Below are positions 53,523-61,700 of a DNA stretch of 64,000 nt, piece after piece. The number at the start of each line of letters is the position of its first letter. The first letter of the stretch is position 1. The position numbers were made by a program, and so were the translations under genes. Where the stretch lies: assembly GCA_047921215.1 (NCBI GenBank), contig JBLRWO010000003.1:120748-184747 (forward strand), in the 5' to 3' direction. Source of the stretch: RECM01 sp047921215 (GTDB taxonomy: Bacteria > Bacteroidota > Rhodothermia > Balneolales > Cyclonatronaceae). The notes below the pieces were generated by a model. That model made no database searches, was not told where the DNA came from, and saw nothing but the letters and a program-made list of their open reading frames with translations.

Positions 53523-55712
53523 ATGCAAAGCTTCATCAGATTGCTGATCTTAGTCTGGATTCCCTTCCTGTCTCAGCAAATTCAGGCAGCCGAAACACCA
53601 TCTGCAACCCGGACAGCAGCCCAGACATTTTTGCAGTCAGATCAACCCCGGATCCGTTTACCGCTGCCTGAGCGCCCGGCCAACGCCCCAACCGGATCCC
53701 AACTCAAAGAACAGCTGCGGAACCTGTCGCTGCAGAACCGCGAAAATGCCATTTTTGATGAAATCATGTCTGGTAACATCCCGGATTTTCTGCGTGAAAT
53801 GGTTGAGGTGAGCACCACACGCACCATTAACGGCATCGAATACACGCTGCAATACCATGTGCTGCCCGACTATCTGGCCCTGGGCAGCGCCGACGACTAC
53901 TTCCTGATGCCCATGACCCCGCTGCTGGCCCAGCGGCTCAGCAATGCGCTTTCCTGCAGCCTGCCCACCCGCCGTATGGTCGACCAGATCTGGCAGGCCG
54001 CCCCCCTGAAGCTCACCCCGCAGCCCATTCCGCCCAGCGACCAGATGACCACCATCCCCGTCATGTATTCGCATCACCAGATGGTGCTGGAGCAGCGGAC
54101 CGGCGCCATCGAAACACATCCTCAGGGAACTCTCGTTAGCGGGCACAAGAAGGATGTGATCGTGTCAAACCGCATCTACAACCAGCCCCCTCCCGGCCGG
54201 GTCGTGATCTACGGCTGGCACAATCCGGATGGAAGTCCCATCCAGCCCGTATACAGCGGTCACTCGGAAACCTACGCCGACTACAGCCACGGCATACGGG
54301 CGGTACGCGATACGGTGCTTGTCAACGGCGAACCGACCGGCATTAGCGACATCCTTGCCCACCCCGATCTGCATGTACTGCTGAGCGACGAAGGTCCTAT
54401 CGAATTACCATTCTATCCGCTCGAAACCACACTTCGCACACCGGATGCATGGGGTGTTCAGCGCACCGATTCCGGCATGCTGCAACTGGTGATGCCGGAA
54501 GTACCCGATGCCACCTCATATCGCGTACACCTCGGTGATGACGGTCAATACTTCAGCCGGGTACAGTCCTTTCAGCCCGGCGGGCCTTTTTTACTGGATG
54601 AAACCGATCCTGAAACCCCGGTTTACATTCGCGTGCAGGTGGTGTCGGATCACGCTGGTCCCTATTCCGAAGTCCTGGCCGGATTTCCCTCTGAAACGCC
54701 TCCCCGGGTGCTGCTGGTGAACGGCTTCGACCGCCCCATTACCGGAAATACAAGGGATTTTGTGCGTCATTATGTGCCGGAGATCGTTGCACACGGGCAG
54801 GGTTTTGACAGTGCCACCAACGAGGCTGTAGCGGATGGCCTCATCACCCTGGATACCTATGATGCCGTCATTTGGATTCTGGGAGCCGAAAGCACAGCCG
54901 ACGAAACGTTCTCGACGGCAGAACAGGCGCGTGTTCAGAACTATCTGGATGGGGGCGGGAACCTTTTTGTAAGCGGATCCGAAATCGGATGGGATCTTGA
55001 TCACCGGGGATCCGCTGCAGACCGGGCATTTATGCACAATTACCTTAAATCAGCCTACATGGCGGATGCCCCCGGCAATCAGCGTGACACCTGGTACCAG
55101 GCCGAAGGCACCGCAGAGGGTCCCTTTGCCACCTTCAGCACCCTGCTGTTCGATAACGGCACACAGGGAACCTGGAATGTGAGCTGGCCGGATGTGCTGA
55201 GCGGCATCAACGGAGGTGAGATTCTGATGCGCTACACCGGCGCCCCCTCGCCCAACGGAGCGGCCACGGGATACCGGGGCGACTTTCCCGGCAGCGCAAC
55301 GGGTACTGAAGGCGTGGTGCTGGTGGTTGGATTCCCTTTCGAAACCATCTATCCGGCGGACACACGGCAGGATCTGATGGGTGATATCCTCGATTTTTTG
55401 CTGGATTCACTACCCAGCAGTATTGATCACGGGCCTGACCAGCTCCCCGTTACCCTCCGGCTTGATCCCAACTACCCAAATCCGTTTAACCATCAGACCC
55501 GGTTGCGCTACCACCTCCCCGAGAGCGCTCATGTGCAACTCGTTGTTTACAACACCATGGGGCAGCAGGTGCACATACTTGTTAATACACTTCACCAGGC
55601 CGGAACACACGAAGTCCGGTGGGATGCGTCCGGGCTGGCCAGCGGTGTGTACATCAGCGCGCTCACTGCAGGTGGACAAACCGTTCAGCGGCCGATGATG
55701 CTTTTAAAGTAA
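53523..55712 (+). CDS. large secreted protein with type IX sorting domain
   Basis: The 729-residue protein has a signal peptide (LLILVWIPFLSQQIQA) and an N-terminal domain (~100-300) with SGHKKDVIVSNRIYNQPPPG and IYGWHNPDGSPIQPVYSGHS plus YADYSHGIRAVRD. I recall this pattern from uncharacterised exported bacterial proteins. A fibronectin-like segment follows, then a Rossmann/GATase-like domain (~395-630: DAVIWILGAESTADETFST, LDGGGNLFVSGSEIGWDLDH). A C-terminal sorting domain LDPNYPNPFNHQTRLRYHLP with SGVYISAL ends in Lys. It is probably secreted by the type IX pathway. The GHS-ETYADYSHG residues could form a hydrolase site; function is otherwise unknown. Confidence 0.75.
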   Translation: MQSFIRLLILVWIPFLSQQIQAAETPSATRTAAQTFLQSDQPRIRLPLPERPANAPTGSQLKEQLRNLSLQNRENAIFDEIMSGNIPDFLREMVEVSTTRTINGIEYTLQYHVLPDYLALGSADDYFLMPMTPLLAQRLSNALSCSLPTRRMVDQIWQAAPLKLTPQPIPPSDQMTTIPVMYSHHQMVLEQRTGAIETHPQGTLVSGHKKDVIVSNRIYNQPPPGRVVIYGWHNPDGSPIQPVYSGHSETYADYSHGIRAVRDTVLVNGEPTGISDILAHPDLHVLLSDEGPIELPFYPLETTLRTPDAWGVQRTDSGMLQLVMPEVPDATSYRVHLGDDGQYFSRVQSFQPGGPFLLDETDPETPVYIRVQVVSDHAGPYSEVLAGFPSETPPRVLLVNGFDRPITGNTRDFVRHYVPEIVAHGQGFDSATNEAVADGLITLDTYDAVIWILGAESTADETFSTAEQARVQNYLDGGGNLFVSGSEIGWDLDHRGSAADRAFMHNYLKSAYMADAPGNQRDTWYQAEGTAEGPFATFSTLLFDNGTQGTWNVSWPDVLSGINGGEILMRYTGAPSPNGAATGYRGDFPGSATGTEGVVLVVGFPFETIYPADTRQDLMGDILDFLLDSLPSSIDHGPDQLPVTLRLDPNYPNPFNHQTRLRYHLPESAHVQLVVYNTMGQQVHILVNTLHQAGTHEVRWDASGLASGVYISALTAGGQTVQRPMMLLK

Positions 55713-55724
55713 GCCGACTGTATA

Positions 55725-56636
55725 TCACAAGCGATATGATATTGTAAAAGAGAGATTTCGGATCCACGAAGTGATAAAATTGTCGCCATCCATATACGGT
55801 GTAATGGATTGCCTGGCCCCAAGCTGTACAGTTAACGGAAGGGTGTTTGAACTGATACTGTAACCAAGGCCCGCATTCAGGAAAAACATCGTCCTGCGTG
55901 ATCGTTCAGGGATATCATAGGTATCTTCAAATTGATTTTCAATTGTTTCATCCGAATCAGTTTCATATCTGGTTATCAGTGTTCCGTTTTTGTGCGATAC
56001 CTTAAAGGACACATCCGGACCAACAGCTGCAAAAAACGACTTGTTTCCAAGTGGACGAACAATGAGATTAACCGGCAAACGAAGATATGTGGTTCCAGGC
56101 GCATCATTCATGGATGTCGTAAAAAAGTTGCCGGTTGCCTGACCCTGCTCGTTGGTTTCAGGAGTTCTCTGCTCATTAAAATCGTAACGGTTCACAAAGA
56201 TCTCTGCTCCGGTATTCAGTGAAAACACAGATGAAATGTTATATCCGTACAGCACATGAAACTGATACCCCAGGGAGTTTGCCCAGAGATCATTTAAAAA
56301 ACTGCCATCACGTTCAAAATAAATGCCGCCGTAATTAAGCGATGCGCCGATGCTGATTCCATTATCAGGGTGTTTGCCCTGTTGAGCATTTGCCTGATTT
56401 GACAGGCTTAAAATAATGGCGACAAAAATAGTTAAGAGGGGTGTTTTTTTTTGTTGTTCATCTATCGGGTTTCCCCATTTGTCCATCTCACAACCACACG
56501 CAGGGCATGTCCAGCCTCCCCAAATTAGTTGATTTAAATTACCAGGAGTACGAGTCTTTGGCATTTGTTCTTCACACTGAGGACAGTTTACCGTCTCAAA
56601 ATTAACACCCCATTTTTTTTTGTTAAAAATCTTCAT
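55725..56636 (-). CDS. zinc-ribbon domain fused to outer-membrane beta-barrel
   Basis: Residues ~17-55 of this 303-residue protein hold a zinc ribbon with two Cys pairs (NCPQCEEQMPK and GWTCPACGCEMDKWG). A hydrophobic segment (KTPLLTIFVAIILSLSNQANAQ, ~64-85) resembles a signal peptide with a cleavage site. The rest (~90-303) is a compact eight-strand-like outer-membrane barrel (SIGASLNYGGIYFER, AAVGPDVSFKV, GLGYSISS) ending FTISYRL. A zinc ribbon before a Sec signal is odd: it would stay in the cytoplasm or be cut off. Alternatively translation of the barrel starts at Met ~51 (MDKWGNPIDEQQKK), giving a normal leader, with the zinc ribbon as remains of another gene. Confidence 0.65.
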   Translation of the reverse strand: MKIFNKKKWGVNFETVNCPQCEEQMPKTRTPGNLNQLIWGGWTCPACGCEMDKWGNPIDEQQKKTPLLTIFVAIILSLSNQANAQQGKHPDNGISIGASLNYGGIYFERDGSFLNDLWANSLGYQFHVLYGYNISSVFSLNTGAEIFVNRYDFNEQRTPETNEQGQATGNFFTTSMNDAPGTTYLRLPVNLIVRPLGNKSFFAAVGPDVSFKVSHKNGTLITRYETDSDETIENQFEDTYDIPERSRRTMFFLNAGLGYSISSNTLPLTVQLGARQSITPYMDGDNFITSWIRNLSFTISYRL

Positions 56637-56894
56637 GACACTGTACTTTTAAGTTTGCAGTACGGCCCAGTGCATAATGAGCGCGTGAATTACTGGTTAC
56701 TAGACGGAAATAATTTAAAACAAGCAACTCTTAAAACCAACCATTCAAGGCCATCTCACTATACACACAATGACGGTAACGTAGCACCCGAACAAACCGT
56801 AAATGATAGATTAAAAAGCGCTTTTTTATTATATTATTCAGATATCAGGATTATATTTTATAAGAACCATCTGTTCAAAATCCCGTACATAGCC

Positions 56895-58514
56895 ATGGCC
56901 GATTCAAACGCAAACACACTGGTGGCAGACGACCGCATCAGGAAAACGGAAATCGACGGAAAACGGATCATTGGCAGGGCCGACATCGCCATGATCATGG
57001 AGCGTTACCACTACTCCGACGACATCCGGTCCATCATCGAAAAGGAAAATCTGTTGCCGGCCGGTGTGCTCACCCGCCTTCACTCCACTTTCCCGCAACA
57101 TTCTGGCATTCTGGATACCAGGGAATTCATGTTCACCGGCAAGAAGCACTACTCGGGCAAAAAAGGGTTCCGCGAAATCGTGGCCGTGTTGGAGCAGAAC
57201 GGGATCGACATAGGCCACATCAAAGAACGGGAGCTGTTCATCGACGTGTACCGCTTCCTGGCCACCAGTCACGTGCTCAACAAAATCGACTGGAACGACC
57301 CCCACAAGGATCCGCTCTTCCAGCTGGTCATACCGCAACCGGGCATGATCAGGGAGGATGTGGTCCGCGCTTACCTGGCCGCCGAAACCGGTGAGCAGCG
57401 CCGGCAGGTGGTCAGCGAACATCAGCAGCGCATCAATCCGCACGATGGAAAGCAACTGCTAAACAAGCCCTGGTACGAGAGTGAGGATGGCTGTCTTGAG
57501 ATTCTGAGCGGCAGCCAGCACAAATATCCTCCCTGCCAGCTCATCTTCGACAAGACCACACAGAGCTGCTTCGCCTTCTGCACCTACTGCTTCCGCCATG
57601 CCCAGGTGCGTGGCGACGAGGATATGTTCGTGCAGGACGATATCGACCAGGTGCATGAGTACCTCAAAAAGCACCGGGAAGTCTCCGACATGCTGATCAC
57701 GGGCGGTGATGCCGGCAACATCCCGCACAAGCGCCTGGCAGATTACGTGATGCCCCTGATCCACGACGACGGCCTGATGCACATCAAAACGCTGCGCCTG
57801 GGCTCACGCGCGCTCACCTTCCACCCGGAGATGGTGCTGAGCAGCGAATACAACCCGTACCTGGAAATCTTCCGCACGCTGTACGACAACGGCATCCAGG
57901 TCGTATGGATGGCCCATTTCTCCACCCCGCGCGAGGTGCTCAACCCGTCTACCATCGCCGCAATCCGTCGCCTGCGGGCAAGCGGCGTGACCATCCGCAG
58001 CCAGAGCCCCATCATGAACCACATCAGCCTGTTCACAGACGAAGAAGGCAAGGTGGATGTGGACCGGTCGGCACAGAACTGGATCGACCTGGGGTTCGCA
58101 CTCGGCATGCTGGGTGTGGGTTTCCACTCGATGTACTGCGCCCGGCCCACCGGCGAGCATCACTACTTTACAGCGCCGCTGACCGACATCGAAAAGATTT
58201 TCAGCAAGGTCTATCGCACGTTGCCGTCCATCAACCGACCGTCGCGCTACATCACCATGACCTCATCGGCCGGCAAGGTGTCGCTGATCGGCACGGCCGC
58301 CGTAAAGGGCGAGAAGGTGTTTGTGCTGAAATTCAACGAAGCCCGGAATATGGAATGGATGGACCGCGTATTCCTGGCCAGGTACGACGAGGAAGAAAAT
58401 ACCATTGAAAAACTGAAGCCATACGATTCGGAAACATATTTCTATGAGAATGAACTCATGGAGATCGAACAGACCCTGGATCGGAATCTTCAGAAAAAGA
58501 TAGACGAACAATAG
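56895..58514 (+). CDS. KamA-family radical SAM 2,3-aminomutase, substrate probably not lysine
   Basis: From ATG 56895 the product is 539 residues; the frame is open to 56565, but that part is not conserved. The radical SAM motif is SCFAFCTYCFRH (C-x3-C-x2-C), followed by MLITGGDAGN and TLRLGSRALTFHPEM, as in lysine 2,3-aminomutase. The PLP lysine corresponds to Lys in TSSAGKVSLIG. KamA members move an amino group from C2 to C3 using PLP and a 5'-deoxyadenosyl radical. By eye alignment, the two Asp residues that hold the lysine side chain (positions 293 and 330 in the Clostridium enzyme) are replaced (MYCARPTGEHH and the Thr before TSSAGK), so another amino acid is likely. It heads the CoA-transferase/aminotransferase/thiolase block. 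Confidence 0.85.
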   Translation: MADSNANTLVADDRIRKTEIDGKRIIGRADIAMIMERYHYSDDIRSIIEKENLLPAGVLTRLHSTFPQHSGILDTREFMFTGKKHYSGKKGFREIVAVLEQNGIDIGHIKERELFIDVYRFLATSHVLNKIDWNDPHKDPLFQLVIPQPGMIREDVVRAYLAAETGEQRRQVVSEHQQRINPHDGKQLLNKPWYESEDGCLEILSGSQHKYPPCQLIFDKTTQSCFAFCTYCFRHAQVRGDEDMFVQDDIDQVHEYLKKHREVSDMLITGGDAGNIPHKRLADYVMPLIHDDGLMHIKTLRLGSRALTFHPEMVLSSEYNPYLEIFRTLYDNGIQVVWMAHFSTPREVLNPSTIAAIRRLRASGVTIRSQSPIMNHISLFTDEEGKVDVDRSAQNWIDLGFALGMLGVGFHSMYCARPTGEHHYFTAPLTDIEKIFSKVYRTLPSINRPSRYITMTSSAGKVSLIGTAAVKGEKVFVLKFNEARNMEWMDRVFLARYDEEENTIEKLKPYDSETYFYENELMEIEQTLDRNLQKKIDEQ

Positions 58515-58563
58515 CATTGCCAAAAGCAGCATTACCCCCTAATAAACTGGTTTTTCAGGACCC

Positions 58564-59277
58564 ATGATCAATAAAATTGTAGCATCACCGGCTAAGGCCG
58601 TAGCGGATATTTTTGATGGTGCCGTTGTAATGATCAGCGGTTTTGGTGAAGCGGGGAGTCCCATCGAACTCATACATGCCCTTATCGACCAGGGCGCAAA
58701 GGATCTGACGGTTATCAGCAACAACTCGGGGAGCGGTCATGCAGGCCTTGCCGCACTGATCGCCCACCGACGCGTTAAAAAAATGATCTGCTCCTTTCCC
58801 CGAACCGCCAATTCAATGGTCTTCCCGGAACTGTACAAAAATGGTGAAATAGAACTGGAAATCGTACCCCAGGGCACCCTGGCCGAACGGATCCGGTCCG
58901 GCGGTGCCGGAATTCCCGCCTTCTACACCCCAACCTCGGTCGGTACCCCGCTGGCCGAAGGCAAGGAGAGCCGCACATTCGACGGCAAAACCTACGTGCT
59001 GGAACGCACCATCCGCGCCGATTTCGCACTGGTCAAATGCAGGGCGGCCGACCGTTACGGCAACCTGGTCTACAACAAGACCGCGCGCAATTTCGGGCCC
59101 ATAATGTGCATGGCCGCCGAAACGGCCATCGTTCAGGCGAAACAGATTGTGGAACTGGGCCAGCTGGATCCCGAAGCTGTGGTAACGCCGGGCATCTTCG
59201 TAGGTAAAGTGGTAGAAGTTGCCAATCCGGCAGAGGAATCGAAACTTGTAGCAGAAGGCAGGAGGTACCCGTGGTGA
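58564..59277 (+). CDS. 3-oxoacid CoA-transferase subunit A
   Basis: The 237-residue protein has the type I CoA-transferase alpha-subunit pattern: DGAVVMISGFGEAGSPIELI, VISNNSGSGHAGLAALI, GTLAERIRSGGAGIPAFYTP, and ADFALVKCRAADRYGNLVYN. The closest style is that of PcaI, 3-oxoadipate CoA-transferase; acetoacetate-type members are also possible. It uses a CoA donor such as succinyl-CoA to activate a beta-keto acid. It starts 49 bp after the KamA-like gene and its stop overlaps the start of subunit B, so the two subunits are coupled. Cytoplasmic. Confidence 0.93.
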   Translation: MINKIVASPAKAVADIFDGAVVMISGFGEAGSPIELIHALIDQGAKDLTVISNNSGSGHAGLAALIAHRRVKKMICSFPRTANSMVFPELYKNGEIELEIVPQGTLAERIRSGGAGIPAFYTPTSVGTPLAEGKESRTFDGKTYVLERTIRADFALVKCRAADRYGNLVYNKTARNFGPIMCMAAETAIVQAKQIVELGQLDPEAVVTPGIFVGKVVEVANPAEESKLVAEGRRYPW

Positions 59278-59930
59278 GCAAGGAAGAGAAAATCGGATGG
59301 AGCGTGAGTGACATGGCCCGGAACGTGGCCATAGATATCCCGAACGGTTCATATGTGAACCTGGGCATCGGCATGCCAGAGCTGGTTGCTGCACATGTGC
59401 CGGAGGGGCGAGAGGTGATCTACCACACCGAAAACGGGCTTCTGGGCATGGGTCCCGCCCCCGCAGAGGGTCAGGAAGACTCCGAACTGATCAATGCCGG
59501 CAAAAAATACGTGACCGCCATACCGGGGGCCTGCTACTTCCATCACGCCGACAGCTTTACGATGATCCGCGGCAACCACATCGACTTCTGCGTGCTTGGC
59601 GCGTATCAGGTGGCCGAGAACGGCGACCTGGCCAACTGGTCGACCGGCGAACCGGACGCCATTCCTGCCGTGGGCGGAGCCATGGACCTGGTGGCGGGCG
59701 ACATCGCCATCCTGGTCATCACCCGGCACACCACCAGGGGTGGGGAGCCGAAAATCGTGAAGAAGTGCACCTACCCCCTCACGGGAAGGGCGGTGGTTGA
59801 CACCATCTACACCGATCTGGCCATCATCGATGTGGAGGACGACGGCCTGTTTGTGAGGGAACTGGCGCCCGGCATCACTTTCGACTACGTGCAGGAGCGC
59901 ACCGGCGCGAAACTGCACCGTTACACATAA
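59271..59930 (+). CDS. 3-oxoacid CoA-transferase subunit B
   Basis: The 219-residue beta subunit has the catalytic Glu motif HTENGLLGMGPAP (Glu in EN-GLLG) plus YVNLGIGMPELVAAHVPEG and ADSFTMIRGNHIDFCVLGAYQ. The start is GTG 59271 with a strong GGAGG at 59261-59265, five bases away; GTG 59274 is an alternative. It overlaps the alpha subunit by seven bases, so both are translated together. With that subunit it forms a CoA-transferase of the PcaIJ/acetoacetate type. A 270-bp repeat-rich gap separates it from the aminotransferase. Confidence 0.95.
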   Translation: MVSKEEKIGWSVSDMARNVAIDIPNGSYVNLGIGMPELVAAHVPEGREVIYHTENGLLGMGPAPAEGQEDSELINAGKKYVTAIPGACYFHHADSFTMIRGNHIDFCVLGAYQVAENGDLANWSTGEPDAIPAVGGAMDLVAGDIAILVITRHTTRGGEPKIVKKCTYPLTGRAVVDTIYTDLAIIDVEDDGLFVRELAPGITFDYVQERTGAKLHRYT

Positions 59931-59994
59931 ATAACCGGCATGTCAGGGGTGCGGGCCGGCAGCGATCAGCCTCATCCATTTCTGCCTCACCAGT

Positions 59995-60130
59995 ACCAAA
60001 GCAACACATGGCAATACATGACAGACATCCGAACGAAACCAGGGTAACACCAAAACGACATAATCGACATCAGAGCAACACATGAGCAACACGAGCGAGC
60101 CCTGAGTGACATCCTAACGACATCTGAGTT
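59995..60130 (+). repeat. degenerate ~10-bp repeats between CoA-transferase and aminotransferase
   Basis: Related decamers (GCAACACATG, GCAATACATG, GACATCC, GACATCAG, GCAACACATG, GACATCC, GACATCTG) fill most of the 270-bp gap. No gene is visible. The tract is like other low-complexity tails in this window. Confidence 0.6.
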
Positions 60131-60201
60131 CCATAATATGCAACATCCCCGGAATCCCATGGGCTTACATCCATGGTCCACACACTTAAATTATTAAGGA
60201 T

Positions 60202-61569
60202 ATGCTGCCAGCAGGCTCGACCAAGAATAAACGGACCAGCGAGGAAATCTACAAACAGGCATGCGATGTCATCACCGGCGGTGTGAGCCGCAATACCGTG
60301 TTCCGCAGGCCCCACCCTTTCTATGCATCGCATGCTTCGGGATGCTACGTGACCGACATTGACGGGGTGGAGCACATTGACTTCGCTAACAACATGGCTT
60401 CGCTCATCCACGGCCACGCCCATCCGGCCATCGTCAGCGCCGTGGTGGAACAGCTCATGCGCGGCACGGCATACACCATGGCCACTGAGTCGGAGGTGGC
60501 TTTCGCCCAGCTGCTGCACGACCGGGTGCCTTCCTTCGAACGCATCCGCTTTGTCAACTCCGGTACCGAAGCAGTAATGGCGCTCATTAAGGCGGCACGT
60601 GCCTATACCGGCCGTCCAATGATCGCCAAAGCCGAGGGCTCCTACCACGGCACCTATGACTTCGCCGAGGTCAGCCAGACCTCCAACCCATCCAACTGGG
60701 GCGCCCTCGACGAACCCAACCGGATCCCGCTGGTAAACGGTACACCGCGGGGCGTGATAGACAACGTGGTCATCTTCCCCTACAACGACACAGAACGCAC
60801 CCTGGCGCTGCTCGACAAATACGCCGACCAGATCGCCTGCGTGATCATCGACCCGGTAGCCCACCGCATCGGCCTTTTCGAAGCCGACCAGTCTTATGTG
60901 GAGGCACTCTATGCCTGGACTCGCAAGAACGGCGCATTGCTGGCATTCGACGAAGTGGTGACCCTGCGCGTCAACTACGGTGGTGCCCAGGAGAACTTTT
61001 CCGTGAAGCCCGATCTGACGTCCATCGGCAAGATCATCGGCGGCGGTTTTCCCGTGGGCGGACTCGCCGGCCGCAGCGACATAATGAAGGTGCTTGATCC
61101 GCGCGAGCAGAGACTGCTCTTCCCCCATTCCGGCACCTTTTCGGCCAACCCGGTAACCATGATTGCCGGACGACTGGCCATGGAAATGTTCGACCGGGAA
61201 GCCGTCAGGAATCTCAACGCGCTGGCCGTTGCAGCCCGCTACCAGATCGGAGAAGCGGCCCGGCAGGCAGGCGTTCCCATATCTCTGACCGGGGCCGGAT
61301 CCATGTTCCGCATCCATTTCCGCGAAGCTCCGCCAACCCGCTACCGCGAGGCATTCCAGCCCAAAGATGAGGTGGTTGTACTCAGGGAGTTTCTGGATTA
61401 CATGCACGTGCAAGAGCACATTATGATGATCAACACCGGCACCTGCATGCTCTCAACGGCCATCACCCGCACCGAAGTGGACCGCCTCTCAGAGGCCATG
61501 CTCAATGGCTTCCGGTATATCAAACCCGCGCTGGATGCGCTCCATGCAGGGGAACAGAAGAAGGCATGA
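60202..61569 (+). CDS. class III aminotransferase of the glutamate-1-semialdehyde-aminomutase-like group
   Basis: The 455-residue PLP enzyme has VITGGVSRNTVFRRPHPFYA and GVEHIDFANNMASLIHGHAHP at the N-terminus, the cofactor region VNSGTEAVMALIKAARAYTG, the aspartate that holds PLP in GALLAFDEVVTLR, and the Schiff-base Lys in SIGKIIGGGFPVGG. This subgroup includes known beta-amino-acid aminotransferases (for example beta-phenylalanine aminotransferase) as well as GSA aminomutase. Context (2,3-aminomutase upstream, beta-keto acid CoA-transferase beside it) points to a beta-amino acid substrate rather than haem synthesis. No hemL context is present. Cytoplasmic. Confidence 0.88.
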   Translation: MLPAGSTKNKRTSEEIYKQACDVITGGVSRNTVFRRPHPFYASHASGCYVTDIDGVEHIDFANNMASLIHGHAHPAIVSAVVEQLMRGTAYTMATESEVAFAQLLHDRVPSFERIRFVNSGTEAVMALIKAARAYTGRPMIAKAEGSYHGTYDFAEVSQTSNPSNWGALDEPNRIPLVNGTPRGVIDNVVIFPYNDTERTLALLDKYADQIACVIIDPVAHRIGLFEADQSYVEALYAWTRKNGALLAFDEVVTLRVNYGGAQENFSVKPDLTSIGKIIGGGFPVGGLAGRSDIMKVLDPREQRLLFPHSGTFSANPVTMIAGRLAMEMFDREAVRNLNALAVAARYQIGEAARQAGVPISLTGAGSMFRIHFREAPPTRYREAFQPKDEVVVLREFLDYMHVQEHIMMINTGTCMLSTAITRTEVDRLSEAMLNGFRYIKPALDALHAGEQKKA

Positions 61570-61700
61570 TACAGATGCGGTCAGTAGGGCGATATTCCGG
61601 GGTGGATAATTTCTAATCCAACCCTTCGTACACATACACTAACACATCCAACCCTTAACCTTAACCTCATACAAACCAACACCAGATAATATTCAAAAAA

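Noticed and set aside
56895..58514. Straight assignment as lysine 2,3-aminomutase (kamA)
   Set aside because: Key lysine side-chain contacts seem to be missing and no other lysine-fermentation gene is nearby.
60070..61419. Long open frame antisense to the aminotransferase
   Set aside because: No recognisable protein; the sense strand has all PLP-enzyme motifs.
60202..61569. Assignment as hemL (glutamate-1-semialdehyde aminomutase)
   Set aside because: Neighbours concern beta-keto acid metabolism, and the same fold includes beta-amino-acid aminotransferases; no haem-biosynthesis gene is near.
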